Below, one piece after another: positions 35,041 to 44,847 of a DNA stretch of 64,000 nt; the first letter of the stretch is position 1, and each line of letters begins with the position of its first letter. The position numbers and the translations under genes are program-made. The notes under the pieces were generated by a model that saw only the letters and a program-made list of their open reading frames with translations, made no database searches and was not told where the DNA came from. This stretch comes from an uncultured Flavobacteriales bacterium (GTDB taxonomy: Bacteria; Bacteroidota; Bacteroidia; Flavobacteriales_G; Salibacteraceae). Location: the NCBI GenBank assembly GCA_943788725.1, contig CALSRJ010000006.1:62001-126000 (forward strand), written 5' to 3'.

Positions 35041-37995
35041 ATGACAAAGAAAACGCTTCTTCGGCTGTTTTCATGTGTTTTGCTGCTGGCCATTGTATTT
35101 CCCGTCGCCGGACAAGGTTTCAGGGCCAATCACTGGGCCTTTCCATCGCTGAATGGTTTAGACTTTAGTGCTGGAAATCCTACGTCCTACAGCACTGCCA
35201 TGACAGGTGAGATGGGAGTGTCCGCCATCTCAGATGAGGATGGAGACCTGTTATTTTACAGCAATGGCAACAAAGTCTGGGAAGCAGGCGGCGCGATCAT
35301 GTCAGGCGGAAACAACCTCGTCGGCGACCCCCAAGCCACGCAGTCTTCATTGATCGTACCCGCTACCCTCAGCAATACGCGCTACTATCTCTTTGTCAAC
35401 GATGCCAACACTGGCCCAAATGGGTTTCAGTACTACGATGTTGAGATGACACTCAACGGTGGAAACGGTGGAGTGGTAGGTCCGACCATGCTCTTGGATT
35501 CAACCACAGAAAAAATGGCCGCAACACGCCACGGCGATGATTGGGGTTACTGGATTGTTGCCCATAAGTGGGAGTCGGATGAGTTTCATGCCTTTTTGAT
35601 CGATGACAATGGGGTGAACTCGAGTCCCGTGATCAGTGCTGTTGGAATAGAGCACCTCAACAGCGCGGGTTCAGGAGAAGAAACGGGTCAGATGAAAATC
35701 TCGCCGGACGGGCGCTGGCTGGCTACTTGCAATTTCTCGTCCGGCTATGTACAGCTGTTTCGTTTCGACAATACAACTGGGATTGTATCTGATCCAATCA
35801 CCCTCACGTCGGGCAACAGCGTATTTCCCTTTGGTTTGGAATTCAGTGCAGATAGCAAGAAACTCTTTTACGGTCGCCGAGTCTCCAATGGCAGCAATCC
35901 CGCAGGCATTCACCAATTTGATCTAGACCATGCTTCTGTGGATTGTTTATTGGCGAGTGAAACGGTCATTTCGAACAACAATCCTTTCAAGCTTTACACC
36001 GACCTGCAGCTGGCGAACAACAAGAAAATTTACGTGTCGTATTTTAAGCCTTCGCCTTTCAATGCCGATACCTTAGGTCTGATCGACCAACCCGATGTGA
36101 TGTGTCCGGATTGCGACTATACAGACAACCACCTGCTGGTAGACAACGTGATCTTTTCAGGAGTTACGAATTTCGTTTCAAGTTTTCTGAGCGACGGCAT
36201 CACGTATACCTTCGGCACCAACTGCGAGGACGACTCTACTTGGTTCATGCCGGAGGACACCATTGGATTGGACAGCGTCCGCTGGAATTTTGGGGATCCA
36301 ACAACAGGGGCCGCAAATGTCAGCACCCTTGTCAATGCTGCACACGTGTTTAGTAATGCGCCAGACACCTTCCTCGTCACACTGCGTGCCTATCGAGGAT
36401 CGGTTGGAGATACGTTCACCCGCAACGTGATTGTTTGGGATACTGCCGTAGATCTTATTGGGCGGGATACGACGCTTTGCTCTGGCCAATCGATCACCTT
36501 GGATGCGACCTGGTATGACGCCTGCGTGTTGTGGGAAGATGGATCGACGAACAATACATTTACCACCAATCAGGAAGGATGGCACAGCGTTGAAATCTAT
36601 CACCAGAGTTGTGTATGGACCGACTCTGTCAACGTTACCATCGTTTCCCAGCCACCCCAATTCAACCTCGGAAATGACACCTCGGTCTGTGCCGACGTAA
36701 ATTTTGTCATCGACCCTGATCTCCAGAACGCTTTCTACACTTGGCACGACGGATCGCACGATACCACTTTCACGGTGAGTACAACGGGAACGTACTGGTT
36801 GCAGGCGAGCAATGCTTGCGGATCAACGACGGATACGCTCAACGTGATTTTGAACGAAGCAGCACAACCCGTGCTCAACTTCCCTGGAGACACGACCGGT
36901 TGCGACACGATTGGCATTATACTGGACGTAACGTTCGAAGGAGCTGTATACACATGGAATGACGGCGAAACCACATCGATCCGAACGATTACCGAATCCG
37001 GCACTTATTGGGTACGCGTGGGAAATTCATGCGACACGGTAAGCGACACGATCAACATTCACATCGACACCCCGATCTTCAGTACCCTTGTTGACCGAGA
37101 AGTAGTGTGTGCCAACGATCCATCGAACGCACTCATTTTACTCTCTTCACCAGATTCTCAGTCAGTGACTTGGAGCGATGGAAGTGTAGGTCCGACCTTG
37201 ACGCTTTCCGATCAAACCGGAACGTATTGGTTCACCCAATCCAATGCTTGTGGATTGGCTTCTGACACGATCGAGGTACTTTCCTATGACACCTCCTACA
37301 CCCTTTTCATAGGCAACGACACCACCATATGTTCGCCTTTGGACACGGTGCGTATTGGCGATCTAGCTAATGACTTCCCTTGGTCTTTCGACTGGAATAC
37401 TGGCTCCAACGCCGCTCTCTTAACAGTAAATGCCGGCATTTATCAAGTCGACGCTCGTTTGAGATGTGACTCCGTAACGCAAAGGGTGACGGTTGGAAGG
37501 GCACCTCGAGTTTTCATTACCGACAGCATTACCCGAACCATTTGTGAGGGAGACACCCTGCAAATGTTTGTTTCCACTGTGGAAGCCGAGCGATTCGATT
37601 GGTCTACGGGAAGCACGCGCGATCAAACCGTGATCACCGCACCCGGAGACTACTTTGTGACCGTGATCGACACCTTTGGCTGTCTTCATGTAGACAGCAT
37701 TGGATTAAATGACCTCTGTCCGGGTTCCGTTTTTATACCGAACGTCTTCACACCCAGCTCAGATGGAATCAACGATGAGTTTTGCGTTGAATTGACCAAC
37801 ATCGTCGACTTTGAGTTTTCGATCTACGATCGATGGGGTGGTGAAATCCTTTATTCTGCTAACCAAGCCAAATGTTGGGATGGAGAAATTTCTGGTACCG
37901 AGGCAGCAGAAGGCGTTTATTACTACATCCTCAACACCCTAGACGCGATGGGAGAAAGGTCCTCCTTTCGAGGCGCCTTCACCCTGCTTCGATAA
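35041..37995 (+). CDS. secreted CHU_C protein with propeller-like N-terminus, 984 aa
   Basis: A signal peptide (LLRLFSCVLLLAIVFPVAGQ) precedes about 350 residues that read like a beta-propeller: ISDEDGDLLFYSNGNKVWE, SLIVPATLSNTRYYLFVND and QMKISPDGRWLATCNFSSGY are typical blades. A PKD-like unit (DSVRWNFGDPTTGAANVST) and five or so Ig-like modules of the form LGNDTSVCADVNFVIDP ... YTWHDGSHDTTFTVSTTGTY follow. The C-terminal 85 residues are the type IX sorting domain (VFIPNVFTPSSDGINDEF, FSIYDRWGGEILYS, GAFTLLR). The start at 35041 is preferred over 35011 because it begins the signal peptide. It ends 2 bp from the convergent M20 peptidase gene. Confidence 0.88.
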   Translation: MTKKTLLRLFSCVLLLAIVFPVAGQGFRANHWAFPSLNGLDFSAGNPTSYSTAMTGEMGVSAISDEDGDLLFYSNGNKVWEAGGAIMSGGNNLVGDPQATQSSLIVPATLSNTRYYLFVNDANTGPNGFQYYDVEMTLNGGNGGVVGPTMLLDSTTEKMAATRHGDDWGYWIVAHKWESDEFHAFLIDDNGVNSSPVISAVGIEHLNSAGSGEETGQMKISPDGRWLATCNFSSGYVQLFRFDNTTGIVSDPITLTSGNSVFPFGLEFSADSKKLFYGRRVSNGSNPAGIHQFDLDHASVDCLLASETVISNNNPFKLYTDLQLANNKKIYVSYFKPSPFNADTLGLIDQPDVMCPDCDYTDNHLLVDNVIFSGVTNFVSSFLSDGITYTFGTNCEDDSTWFMPEDTIGLDSVRWNFGDPTTGAANVSTLVNAAHVFSNAPDTFLVTLRAYRGSVGDTFTRNVIVWDTAVDLIGRDTTLCSGQSITLDATWYDACVLWEDGSTNNTFTTNQEGWHSVEIYHQSCVWTDSVNVTIVSQPPQFNLGNDTSVCADVNFVIDPDLQNAFYTWHDGSHDTTFTVSTTGTYWLQASNACGSTTDTLNVILNEAAQPVLNFPGDTTGCDTIGIILDVTFEGAVYTWNDGETTSIRTITESGTYWVRVGNSCDTVSDTINIHIDTPIFSTLVDREVVCANDPSNALILLSSPDSQSVTWSDGSVGPTLTLSDQTGTYWFTQSNACGLASDTIEVLSYDTSYTLFIGNDTTICSPLDTVRIGDLANDFPWSFDWNTGSNAALLTVNAGIYQVDARLRCDSVTQRVTVGRAPRVFITDSITRTICEGDTLQMFVSTVEAERFDWSTGSTRDQTVITAPGDYFVTVIDTFGCLHVDSIGLNDLCPGSVFIPNVFTPSSDGINDEFCVELTNIVDFEFSIYDRWGGEILYSANQAKCWDGEISGTEAAEGVYYYILNTLDAMGERSSFRGAFTLLR

Positions 37996-37997
37996 GC

Positions 37998-39371
37998 TTA
38001 CGATTCTGCCGTAAAGTGCTTGTAAAAGAGTGGAATCGTCTCGATACCCTTGAGGTAATTGAAGATGCCGTAATGCTCATTTGGCGAATGGATGTCATCG
38101 CTGTTCAATCCAAATCCTAGGAGGATCGATTTGAGCCCTAATTCCTTCTCAAACAGCGCAATGATTGGAATGCTTCCTCCACTGCGTTCTGGGATAGGAC
38201 GTGTTCCAAAGGTCTCTTCCATCGCTTTGGATGCCGCCACGTAGCCAGGGAAATTGGTCGGGATCACAATCGGTTCTCCGCCGTGATGTAGGGTAACCTT
38301 GACGCTTACTGAAGGCGGCGCAATGTGCTTGAAATGCGCCTCGAATTTCCGGGTAATATCCGCTGGGTCTTGATAGGGTACGAGGCGCATAGAAATCTTG
38401 GCATAGGCTTTTGAGGGCAGCACCGTTTTAGCTCCCTCTCCGATGTAGCCACCCCAAATGCCATTGACATCCAAGCTCGGCCGAATGCTTGTTCCTTCGG
38501 TGGGTGAATACCCCTTTTCGCTTCGCGTTGAGGCGACACCTACTCCCTTTTTATATGCTTCAATATCGAACGGTGCCTTGGCCATCTCGGCGCGGTCTTC
38601 TGCACTCACTTCCTCCACATCGTCGTAGAACCCTTCGATGGTTATGTGATGGTTTTCATCTTGAAGCGATGCAATCATTTCGCAGAGAACGTTGACAGGA
38701 TTGGCAACACCTCCGCCATAGACTCCGGAGTGCAGGTCCTTATTCGGCCCCGTCACTTCTACCTCCACATAGGAGAGTCCGCGTAAACCGACCGTAATGG
38801 ACGGAACATCGTTGGCGATGATGGAGGTATCTGAGACTAAAATGACATCCGCCTTAAGTTTTGCCTTATTTTCCTTAACCCAGATAGCAAGATTGCTTGA
38901 ACCAACTTCCTCTTCCCCTTCGATCATGAATTTGACATTACACGGCAATCCACCCGAGCGCTCCATGATTTCAAATGCCTTCACATGCATGTACATCTGT
39001 CCTTTGTCATCGCAAGCACCCCTCGCAAAAATCTTCCCGTCCTTCACTACCGGCTCAAAAGGAGGAGAATTCCATAGGTCAACCGGATCTGCAGGCTGCA
39101 CGTCGTAATGACCATACACCAACACAGTAGGCTTAGAAGGGTCGATGGTCCGTTCGGCGTAAACAATCGGGTGACCGGCCGTTTGGTGGATTTCAGCCAC
39201 GTCGACTCCGGCTTCAAGCAAACTCTCTTTAACGGCAACCGCGCAGCGCTGCACGTCATCTTTGAATGCTGGATCCGCGCTGACCGATGGAATACGAAGC
39301 AAATCGAATAGTTCTTCAAGAAATCTGTCTTTGTTGGCGTCAATGTAGCTGAGGATATCTTGTCTGTTCAT
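37998..39371 (-). CDS. M20 family dipeptidase
   Basis: This zinc-dependent dipeptidase of the PepV/CNDP-like M20 branch has 457 residues. Metal and catalytic landmarks are VLVYGHYDVQPADPVDLWNS (first His and following Asp), ARGACDDKGQMYMHVKAFE (bridging Asp), MIEGEEEVGSSNL (catalytic Glu pair), LHSGVYGGGVANPV in the lid domain, and the C-terminal SDDIHSPNEHYG His. The predicted start is the ATG at 39369-39371, giving MNRQDILSYIDANKDRF; the longer upstream reading contains promoter-like sequence. It is cytoplasmic, with no signal peptide. Confidence 0.93.
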   Translation of the reverse strand: MNRQDILSYIDANKDRFLEELFDLLRIPSVSADPAFKDDVQRCAVAVKESLLEAGVDVAEIHQTAGHPIVYAERTIDPSKPTVLVYGHYDVQPADPVDLWNSPPFEPVVKDGKIFARGACDDKGQMYMHVKAFEIMERSGGLPCNVKFMIEGEEEVGSSNLAIWVKENKAKLKADVILVSDTSIIANDVPSITVGLRGLSYVEVEVTGPNKDLHSGVYGGGVANPVNVLCEMIASLQDENHHITIEGFYDDVEEVSAEDRAEMAKAPFDIEAYKKGVGVASTRSEKGYSPTEGTSIRPSLDVNGIWGGYIGEGAKTVLPSKAYAKISMRLVPYQDPADITRKFEAHFKHIAPPSVSVKVTLHHGGEPIVIPTNFPGYVAASKAMEETFGTRPIPERSGGSIPIIALFEKELGLKSILLGFGLNSDDIHSPNEHYGIFNYLKGIETIPLFYKHFTAES

Positions 39372-39405
39372 GGCTCTAATTTTCAATTTTCTTAAACGAA
39401 GCCCA

Positions 39406-39413
39406 CAAATATA
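39406..39413 (-). promoter_or_regulatory. -7 box TATATTTG for the M20 dipeptidase gene
   Basis: TATATTTG on the minus strand matches TAnnTTTG, 34 nt upstream of the ATG at 39371. Confidence 0.5.
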
Positions 39414-39468
39414 GAAGTTGGACACGGAGGGATAGGATTGCTATCAGGGCTAAATTAAGGGGGGACGA

Positions 39469-39486
39469 ACACCCTAAAACACCCTA
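39469..39486. repeat. two ACACCCTA direct repeats 10 bp apart
   Basis: ACACCCTA occurs at 39469-39476 and 39479-39486, one helical turn apart, inside the 178-bp intergenic region between the M20 gene and the CHU_C pair. The rest of this gap holds a G-rich tract (39459-39464) and the M20 -7 box. No TAnnTTTG was found for the gene at 39550. Confidence 0.4.
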
Positions 39487-39549
39487 TGAATCTGAAACAG
39501 AATGATTAAACTTGTAAGTTAAGCTAGTTGATTCCAATTCTACTGCACT

Positions 39550-41082
39550 ATGAAGCTTCGAACAATACTTATGTCCTTGTGTGCACTCCTCCCTTTTTTG
39601 GGAATTGCCCAAGGCGATAACCCCAACGACCCTCAGATCAAAATCATTGGCGCTGATCAAACCATCAATTGCACCTCTCAACCGGTTGATATTGGCATTG
39701 AAGTAGTGCATTGGCAAGAAGGGTTTACTTACCAGTGGAGCCACGGACCTACAGATTCCATCCTTCAAGTAAAACCAGAACAAACACGCGTTTTTGAGAT
39801 CAACATTCAACATGAGGCACTCGGATACAATGTCACACGCAACATCGAAGTAAAGGTCTTCAACGCTCCTGTGATAGTGCAGGACGAGCAGATAACCGTT
39901 GATAAGCTGACCTGTCCGGGTACGGACATCCAGCTAGGAGTTGACCCCATTGGAGGCCACGCCCCTTTCACCTACGCATGGAGCTCAGGACAAACAGAAG
40001 CATCGCCCACCGTCAAGCCAACGGAAGAAACGGCTTATAGCGTTGTTGTCAGTGACGTTTGTGGCACCCAAGGCCCGGCGGTAGTTACCGTAAACTTTGA
40101 AACCCATGATCCTTTAATTGCCCCGCAGACCAAAGAGGTTGCATTCTTGTGCGATGGAGAGGAAATCGATTTGGTAGCTCCAGCGCAAGCCACGCAAGGT
40201 GGCGTTGGATATGGATACACTTACACCTTCAGCACCTGGGACGAACAAAACAAGGCTCTTTCGACCCAAGCCTCGGATGGAGCAGAATACACGTACAAGG
40301 TCAGCGATGCCTGTGGCGTGCAAGAAGCAAGTTCAAGCTTGGTACTCATCGCGGAAGAAATGGAAGCGCCGACAGCTGAGGACGTCATCGTATGCAAGGG
40401 GGAGGAAGCCGAGATCACGCGCTCGACTGACCCTTTCTACTTCTGGGATGGACAAACCATGCACACAGCATTCGCCGATCAATTTGAACGAGATACGGAA
40501 GTAGCACTTGTGTACATCGATGTATGTGGCGAAACGCACGAGACCATCCGCAAGGTGATCATTGACAAAGTTGAGACGGACTTCGACATGCATGTAAATC
40601 ACTTCGACCGCAAGGTGGAGCTCTACGCGCCGGTTTCAACAGAAGGCCAGGAAATTGCTTGGTACTTGAATACGAAAAAGGTGAGCATAGAACCAGACCC
40701 GGTCATTGCGCTTTTAGAAGCGGATGATAATGAGATCGTACTGGAGGTTGAAAATGAAAATGGTTGCAGAGAAAGAACGGGTAGAACTGTAATTTTGCAG
40801 GATGGCGTGGAGGTTCCATCCGCATTCTCACCGAATGGAGATGGTCTAAACGACAAGTTTAGCATCCGCTTAGAAGATGAAGTGGTCCAATTTGACATAA
40901 AGATTTTTGACCGTTGGGGGCAACTAATTTATGAATCGCGCGACCAATACTTTGAGTGGGATGGAATGATGGGAGGCAAGGCTTCCCCTCTTGCCAGTTA
41001 CGCCTACATCCTGAGAGCGGAAACGGTTGAAGGACGACAAATAGAAAAAAGAGGCACAGTCTCGACATTGATTTTTGATTGA
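39550..41082 (+). CDS. secreted CHU_C protein, 510 aa, paralog of the downstream gene
   Basis: A signal peptide (TILMSLCALLPFLGIAQ) is followed by Ig-like modules: DQTINCTSQPVDIGIEVVH with FTYQWSHGPTDSILQV, then LTCPGTDIQLGVDP with FTYAWSSGQTEASPTV, a GVGYGYTYTFSTWDEQ module and a shorter Cys-containing unit. The sorting domain begins VEVPSAFSPNGDGLNDKFS and contains FDIKIFDRWGQLIYES. The module order matches the C-terminal half of the next gene (41084-44047), suggesting a tandem duplication. The two genes are 1 bp apart and cotranscribed. Predicted to be exported by the type IX system; binding target unknown. Confidence 0.88.
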   Translation: MKLRTILMSLCALLPFLGIAQGDNPNDPQIKIIGADQTINCTSQPVDIGIEVVHWQEGFTYQWSHGPTDSILQVKPEQTRVFEINIQHEALGYNVTRNIEVKVFNAPVIVQDEQITVDKLTCPGTDIQLGVDPIGGHAPFTYAWSSGQTEASPTVKPTEETAYSVVVSDVCGTQGPAVVTVNFETHDPLIAPQTKEVAFLCDGEEIDLVAPAQATQGGVGYGYTYTFSTWDEQNKALSTQASDGAEYTYKVSDACGVQEASSSLVLIAEEMEAPTAEDVIVCKGEEAEITRSTDPFYFWDGQTMHTAFADQFERDTEVALVYIDVCGETHETIRKVIIDKVETDFDMHVNHFDRKVELYAPVSTEGQEIAWYLNTKKVSIEPDPVIALLEADDNEIVLEVENENGCRERTGRTVILQDGVEVPSAFSPNGDGLNDKFSIRLEDEVVQFDIKIFDRWGQLIYESRDQYFEWDGMMGGKASPLASYAYILRAETVEGRQIEKRGTVSTLIFD

Positions 41083-41083
41083 A

Positions 41084-44047
41084 ATGAAGAAAATATATTT
41101 ATTGCTGACCACCTTGTTTCTCTTTGCCTTGAGCATTGAGGCACAACAGATTGTCACCTCCTCAACGGGAAATTATGGTTCGGCCACTTGGCTCATTAAT
41201 AATTTGTTGATGGGGCAGGGTATGCAAGGGTACAATATCACCTCCTACGGTGCCTCTACCCAGCGTGGTAGGTTCACCAACGGAGGTTCTGCGATTGGCA
41301 TCGACAGCGGAGTAGTCCTGTCATCGGGTAACGTCACCAATATTATGACATCTACTGGTGGCACGGCGTCCACTGCGATTGCGAATGGAACTGGTCAGGG
41401 AGCCGGTGACGCCGACCTGCTTTCTGTAGCGCAGAGCGTTCCAAGTCTTATTGGGCAAAACTTCAATGTTTATTCCACGTGGGATGCGTCGATCATCGGC
41501 TTCGACTTCGTGCCAGGAGGGGATACAGTTGAATTCAATTACGTTTTCGGATCCGATGAATACACTACTTGGATCAATACGAGTTACAATGACGTTTTCG
41601 GCTTTTTTCTTTCCGGACCAGGCATCAGCGGCTCCTACAGCAATAACGCTATTAACGTTGCTACGGTACCGAACACAAGTCCAGCCCTTCCGATCTCCAT
41701 CAGCACGATTCACCCAAACCTAAACGGACAGTATTACAATTCAGGCGGTTCTCTTTTGGCGTACAACGGATATACCGATGTCATGACAGCGATCCTCGCG
41801 GTACAGGCCTGTGATACTTTTCACATGAAATTAGGCGTTGCAGACGGATCCGATAAAATCTTGGATACGGGTGTTTTCCTTGAGGCAGGTAGCTTTATTT
41901 CTACGGGTCTTGTCGTACAACCTGAGCCTTCTTACAATCCATTTGGAGCAGATACTGCTCTTTACGAAGGCTGTGGAGATGTGAAAATATTCTTTACAAG
42001 AAACGACAGTGTATTGCCTGCATCAACGCTTTCGTACGAAGTTTGGGGATCCGCTCAGATGGGCGTTGATTACTCTAACATCATCAACTCAGCGGGTAAC
42101 CCTTGCTTCTTCAATACCACCTCTGGACATTGGGAATGTGAAGTTGCCTTTCTTTCAGGTGAGCAAACGGATTCGATTGCCTTCACTGTATTCTATGATA
42201 ACATCACCGAGGGCATTGAAGACCTGATCATCGCCATCACAGATAGTATACAGTTAGGCTGTCATACAGGTGACACGATTGAACTTACCGTCTTAGATCA
42301 ACCCGATCTTCAAATCGCCGCATTTGGTGATGTAACGTTGGATTGTAATGACAGTGCTGCATTGATCGGCGTTAATGTCCCCAATGGACTTCCACCTTTC
42401 ACCTACGCATGGAGCAACGGACCCATTGATAGTTCGCAGTACGTCCAACCTACCCTTACTTCGACCTATGTAGTTACGGTGACGGATGGATGCGGACAGC
42501 AGCAAGAAACTGACTTCGTCAACATCAGTGTATTCAACGTACCGTGGTCATCCGTGAAGTTTGGAGATAACCAAACCATCAGTTGTATTGACTCACCTGT
42601 TGACATCGGCGTTGGTGTAGTCTTCAACGACGGAATCTGGCACGGTGACATCTCCTATCAATGGAGCACTGGATCTACCGACTCTGTCATCTCTGTTTTC
42701 TCTGTGGTAGACACGACCTACTCTGTGACCATCACAAGAGGATGTACTCAAGAATCAGTCGTGCACACGTTCAACCTATTGACATACAATGACCCTGTGA
42801 TCACAGCGACAAAAGACATTCCCGTTACTTACTTCGATTGCCCTGGCGACACTGCAACCATCAAGGTGGATGCAAGTGGAGGTTATCCTCCTTACACTTA
42901 TGCTTGGAGCAATGGCAGTACTAACCCAAGCCAAATTGTTGGACCTCTGTTGACCACCACGTACACTGTTACGGTGCAAGACATATGTGCACTTGTTGAC
43001 TGCGTGGATGAAGTCACGGTAACGATGCCGATTGCAGATCCATTGGAAATCCATGGTGTGTTGAACGATACAGTGCCTTGTTTGAACACCAAAGTACACT
43101 TCGGTCCAGCCGAACCACGCGGAGGCTTCGGATGGGGATACCTCTTCAGCTTTGACAATTTCGACACCGATACCAATCGCATCCAAGACATCATGTTGGA
43201 GGATGAGCAATCGTATACCATTTGGTTAACGGATGGATGTAGAACAGATACCATCACAAAGACCGTTTACGGCATTGTGGCTGAGAAGAACGACCTAGAT
43301 CTATTGGTGCACAACGACACCTTGATCTGCTTCGGCGATGAGATTACGTTGAATTCTGAAGCGATCTTCGGGGCCCCTGCTTACACGTACAAGTGGAGCA
43401 ACGGTGCAACTACCGCAGATAACACAGTTTCCCCAAAAGAACCTACGACGTATACCATTCGCATGAGCGACTTCTGCGATACCGTGCGCACGGCGAGCAT
43501 CTTCGTAGATGTCTCAGAAATTCGTCCAGATTTCGATTGGGAGTACCTCAATGACTACGAAGTAGAATTCACAAACCTTTCCACAGGTACGAGTGAGCTT
43601 ACCGGATTCATCTGGGATGTTGAAAAAGCAGGATTGAAATCTTTCGAAGAATCTCCGATCATCGGTATGCCTGATGGCAGTCAGTACCTCGCTTCACTTA
43701 CGGTGATTGACGAGTACGGTTGTGAGGCCTTAGATTCTGCGCTGATTGCTCCTTCCTTCCACCTTTACATTCCGACAGGATTCTCTCCGAACAATGATGG
43801 CTTGAACGACAAGTGGAGCATTAAGAGCACGGGAATTCGCGAAATGAAATTGGTCATCTACAACCGTTGGGGTGAAGAAGTATTCTCTACCTCTGATAAG
43901 ACTTTTGAATGGGATGGAACCATGAACGGCCAACGCCTTCAAATGGGCAGCTATACATATCGCATCGTCTTCTATACGGATGACGATCAATACATCGAGC
44001 GACGTGGTTCATTTAACCTCTTAAATGATTTTCAATCACGCAATTAA
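41084..44047 (+). CDS. secreted choice-of-anchor L / CHU_C protein, 987 aa
   Basis: A signal peptide (KKIYLLLTTLFLFALSIEAQ) leads into a choice-of-anchor-L type domain of about 250 residues: TGNYGSATWLINNLLMGQG, IGIDSGVVLSSGNVTNI, VEFNYVFGSDEYTTWINTSY, DVFGFFLSGPGISGSY. A Calx-beta-like segment follows (LSGEQTDSIAFTVFYDNITE). Then come several SprB-like Cys modules, each with the core PPFTYAWSNGPIDSSQYV or PPYTYAWSNGSTNPSQIV, and a CHU_C sorting domain (LYIPTGFSPNNDGLNDKWS, LVIYNRWGEEVFSTSD). The ATG at 41084 is 1 bp past the upstream stop. A strong terminator follows. Confidence 0.9.
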   Translation: MKKIYLLLTTLFLFALSIEAQQIVTSSTGNYGSATWLINNLLMGQGMQGYNITSYGASTQRGRFTNGGSAIGIDSGVVLSSGNVTNIMTSTGGTASTAIANGTGQGAGDADLLSVAQSVPSLIGQNFNVYSTWDASIIGFDFVPGGDTVEFNYVFGSDEYTTWINTSYNDVFGFFLSGPGISGSYSNNAINVATVPNTSPALPISISTIHPNLNGQYYNSGGSLLAYNGYTDVMTAILAVQACDTFHMKLGVADGSDKILDTGVFLEAGSFISTGLVVQPEPSYNPFGADTALYEGCGDVKIFFTRNDSVLPASTLSYEVWGSAQMGVDYSNIINSAGNPCFFNTTSGHWECEVAFLSGEQTDSIAFTVFYDNITEGIEDLIIAITDSIQLGCHTGDTIELTVLDQPDLQIAAFGDVTLDCNDSAALIGVNVPNGLPPFTYAWSNGPIDSSQYVQPTLTSTYVVTVTDGCGQQQETDFVNISVFNVPWSSVKFGDNQTISCIDSPVDIGVGVVFNDGIWHGDISYQWSTGSTDSVISVFSVVDTTYSVTITRGCTQESVVHTFNLLTYNDPVITATKDIPVTYFDCPGDTATIKVDASGGYPPYTYAWSNGSTNPSQIVGPLLTTTYTVTVQDICALVDCVDEVTVTMPIADPLEIHGVLNDTVPCLNTKVHFGPAEPRGGFGWGYLFSFDNFDTDTNRIQDIMLEDEQSYTIWLTDGCRTDTITKTVYGIVAEKNDLDLLVHNDTLICFGDEITLNSEAIFGAPAYTYKWSNGATTADNTVSPKEPTTYTIRMSDFCDTVRTASIFVDVSEIRPDFDWEYLNDYEVEFTNLSTGTSELTGFIWDVEKAGLKSFEESPIIGMPDGSQYLASLTVIDEYGCEALDSALIAPSFHLYIPTGFSPNNDGLNDKWSIKSTGIREMKLVIYNRWGEEVFSTSDKTFEWDGTMNGQRLQMGSYTYRIVFYTDDDQYIERRGSFNLLNDFQSRN

Positions 44048-44071
44048 ACATAATTGAATATTGATTAGGTG

Positions 44072-44102
44072 AACCCGATCTGCTTGCAGGTCGGGTTTTT
44101 TT
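44072..44102 (+). terminator. Rho-independent terminator after the CHU_C pair
   Basis: ACCCGATCTGC-TT-GCAGGTCGGGT forms an 11-bp stem (one T-G pair) followed by seven Ts, 26 bp after the CHU_C stop. Its T run abuts the stop codon of the convergent mlaF. Confidence 0.9.
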
Positions 44103-44847
44103 ATACCCGCTTTCGGGTCATCATACCAGACGCATTTACAAAGTCGAGGATCTCTTTGTTATCTGTCTGCATGATTTCCTTGTTGGTGCCCTCCCACCAC
44201 TTCTCTCCATAGTGAATAAACATGATGTACTCACCGATTTCGATGACCGAGTTCATGTCGTGCGTAATGACCAGGGTGGTCATTTCATTTTCCTTAGTGA
44301 TTTCTTGAATAAGGGCGTCAATCACAATGGATGTCTGCGGATCCAGTCCTGAATTGGGCTCATCGCAAAACAAGTATCGAGGACTAGGTGAAATGGCACG
44401 TGCAATACCTACGCGCTTCTTCATGCCGCCACTCAATTCGGATGGATACAAAGCATGTGCATCTGTTAACTCCACTCGTTCCAACACGGAGTCTACCCTC
44501 ATCTCCTTCTCTTTCGAAGTCATGTCGGTGAGAATGTCCAATGGGAAACGCACATTTTCCCGCACAGTGAAATAGTCAAATAAAGCACTGCCTTGAAAGA
44601 GGAATCCAATTTCCTTGCGCACCGTTTTCCGCTCCTTCGTGGTCATATGCACAAAGTCTCTTCCATCGTACAATACCTCTCCTTGATCCGGCTCAATGAG
44701 TCCAACCAAACAGCGCGCTAACGTACTCTTACCACTTCCACTGGCACCAATGATCAGACTGGTCACCCCTGCCTCGAAGTTGGCGGAAATATCCTTCAGC
44801 ACCTGCTTATCTCCAAAGGTCTTTGAAAGTCCTTTCACTTCGATCAT
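44101..44847 (-). CDS. mlaF: ABC transporter ATP-binding protein, Mla-type phospholipid transport
   Basis: This ATPase of the MCE-type (Mla) transporter moves phospholipids between inner and outer membranes. The 248 residues contain Walker A GASGSGKST, the Q-loop IGFLFQGSALFDYFTV that is typical of MlaF, signature LSGGMKKRVGIARA, Walker B YLFCDEPNSGLDP and the switch VITHDMNSV. It overlaps mlaE by 4 bp. The MCE-domain protein (MlaD) is not next to it in this window. Confidence 0.92.
   Translation of the reverse strand: MIEVKGLSKTFGDKQVLKDISANFEAGVTSLIIGASGSGKSTLARCLVGLIEPDQGEVLYDGRDFVHMTTKERKTVRKEIGFLFQGSALFDYFTVRENVRFPLDILTDMTSKEKEMRVDSVLERVELTDAHALYPSELSGGMKKRVGIARAISPSPRYLFCDEPNSGLDPQTSIVIDALIQEITKENEMTTLVITHDMNSVIEIGEYIMFIHYGEKWWEGTNKEIMQTDNKEILDFVNASGMMTRKRV

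Noticed and set aside
19254-44047. CHU_C surface genes as recently acquired islands
   Set aside because: No insertion sequence, tRNA, attachment repeat or marked change of base use flanks them; they sit among core genes.
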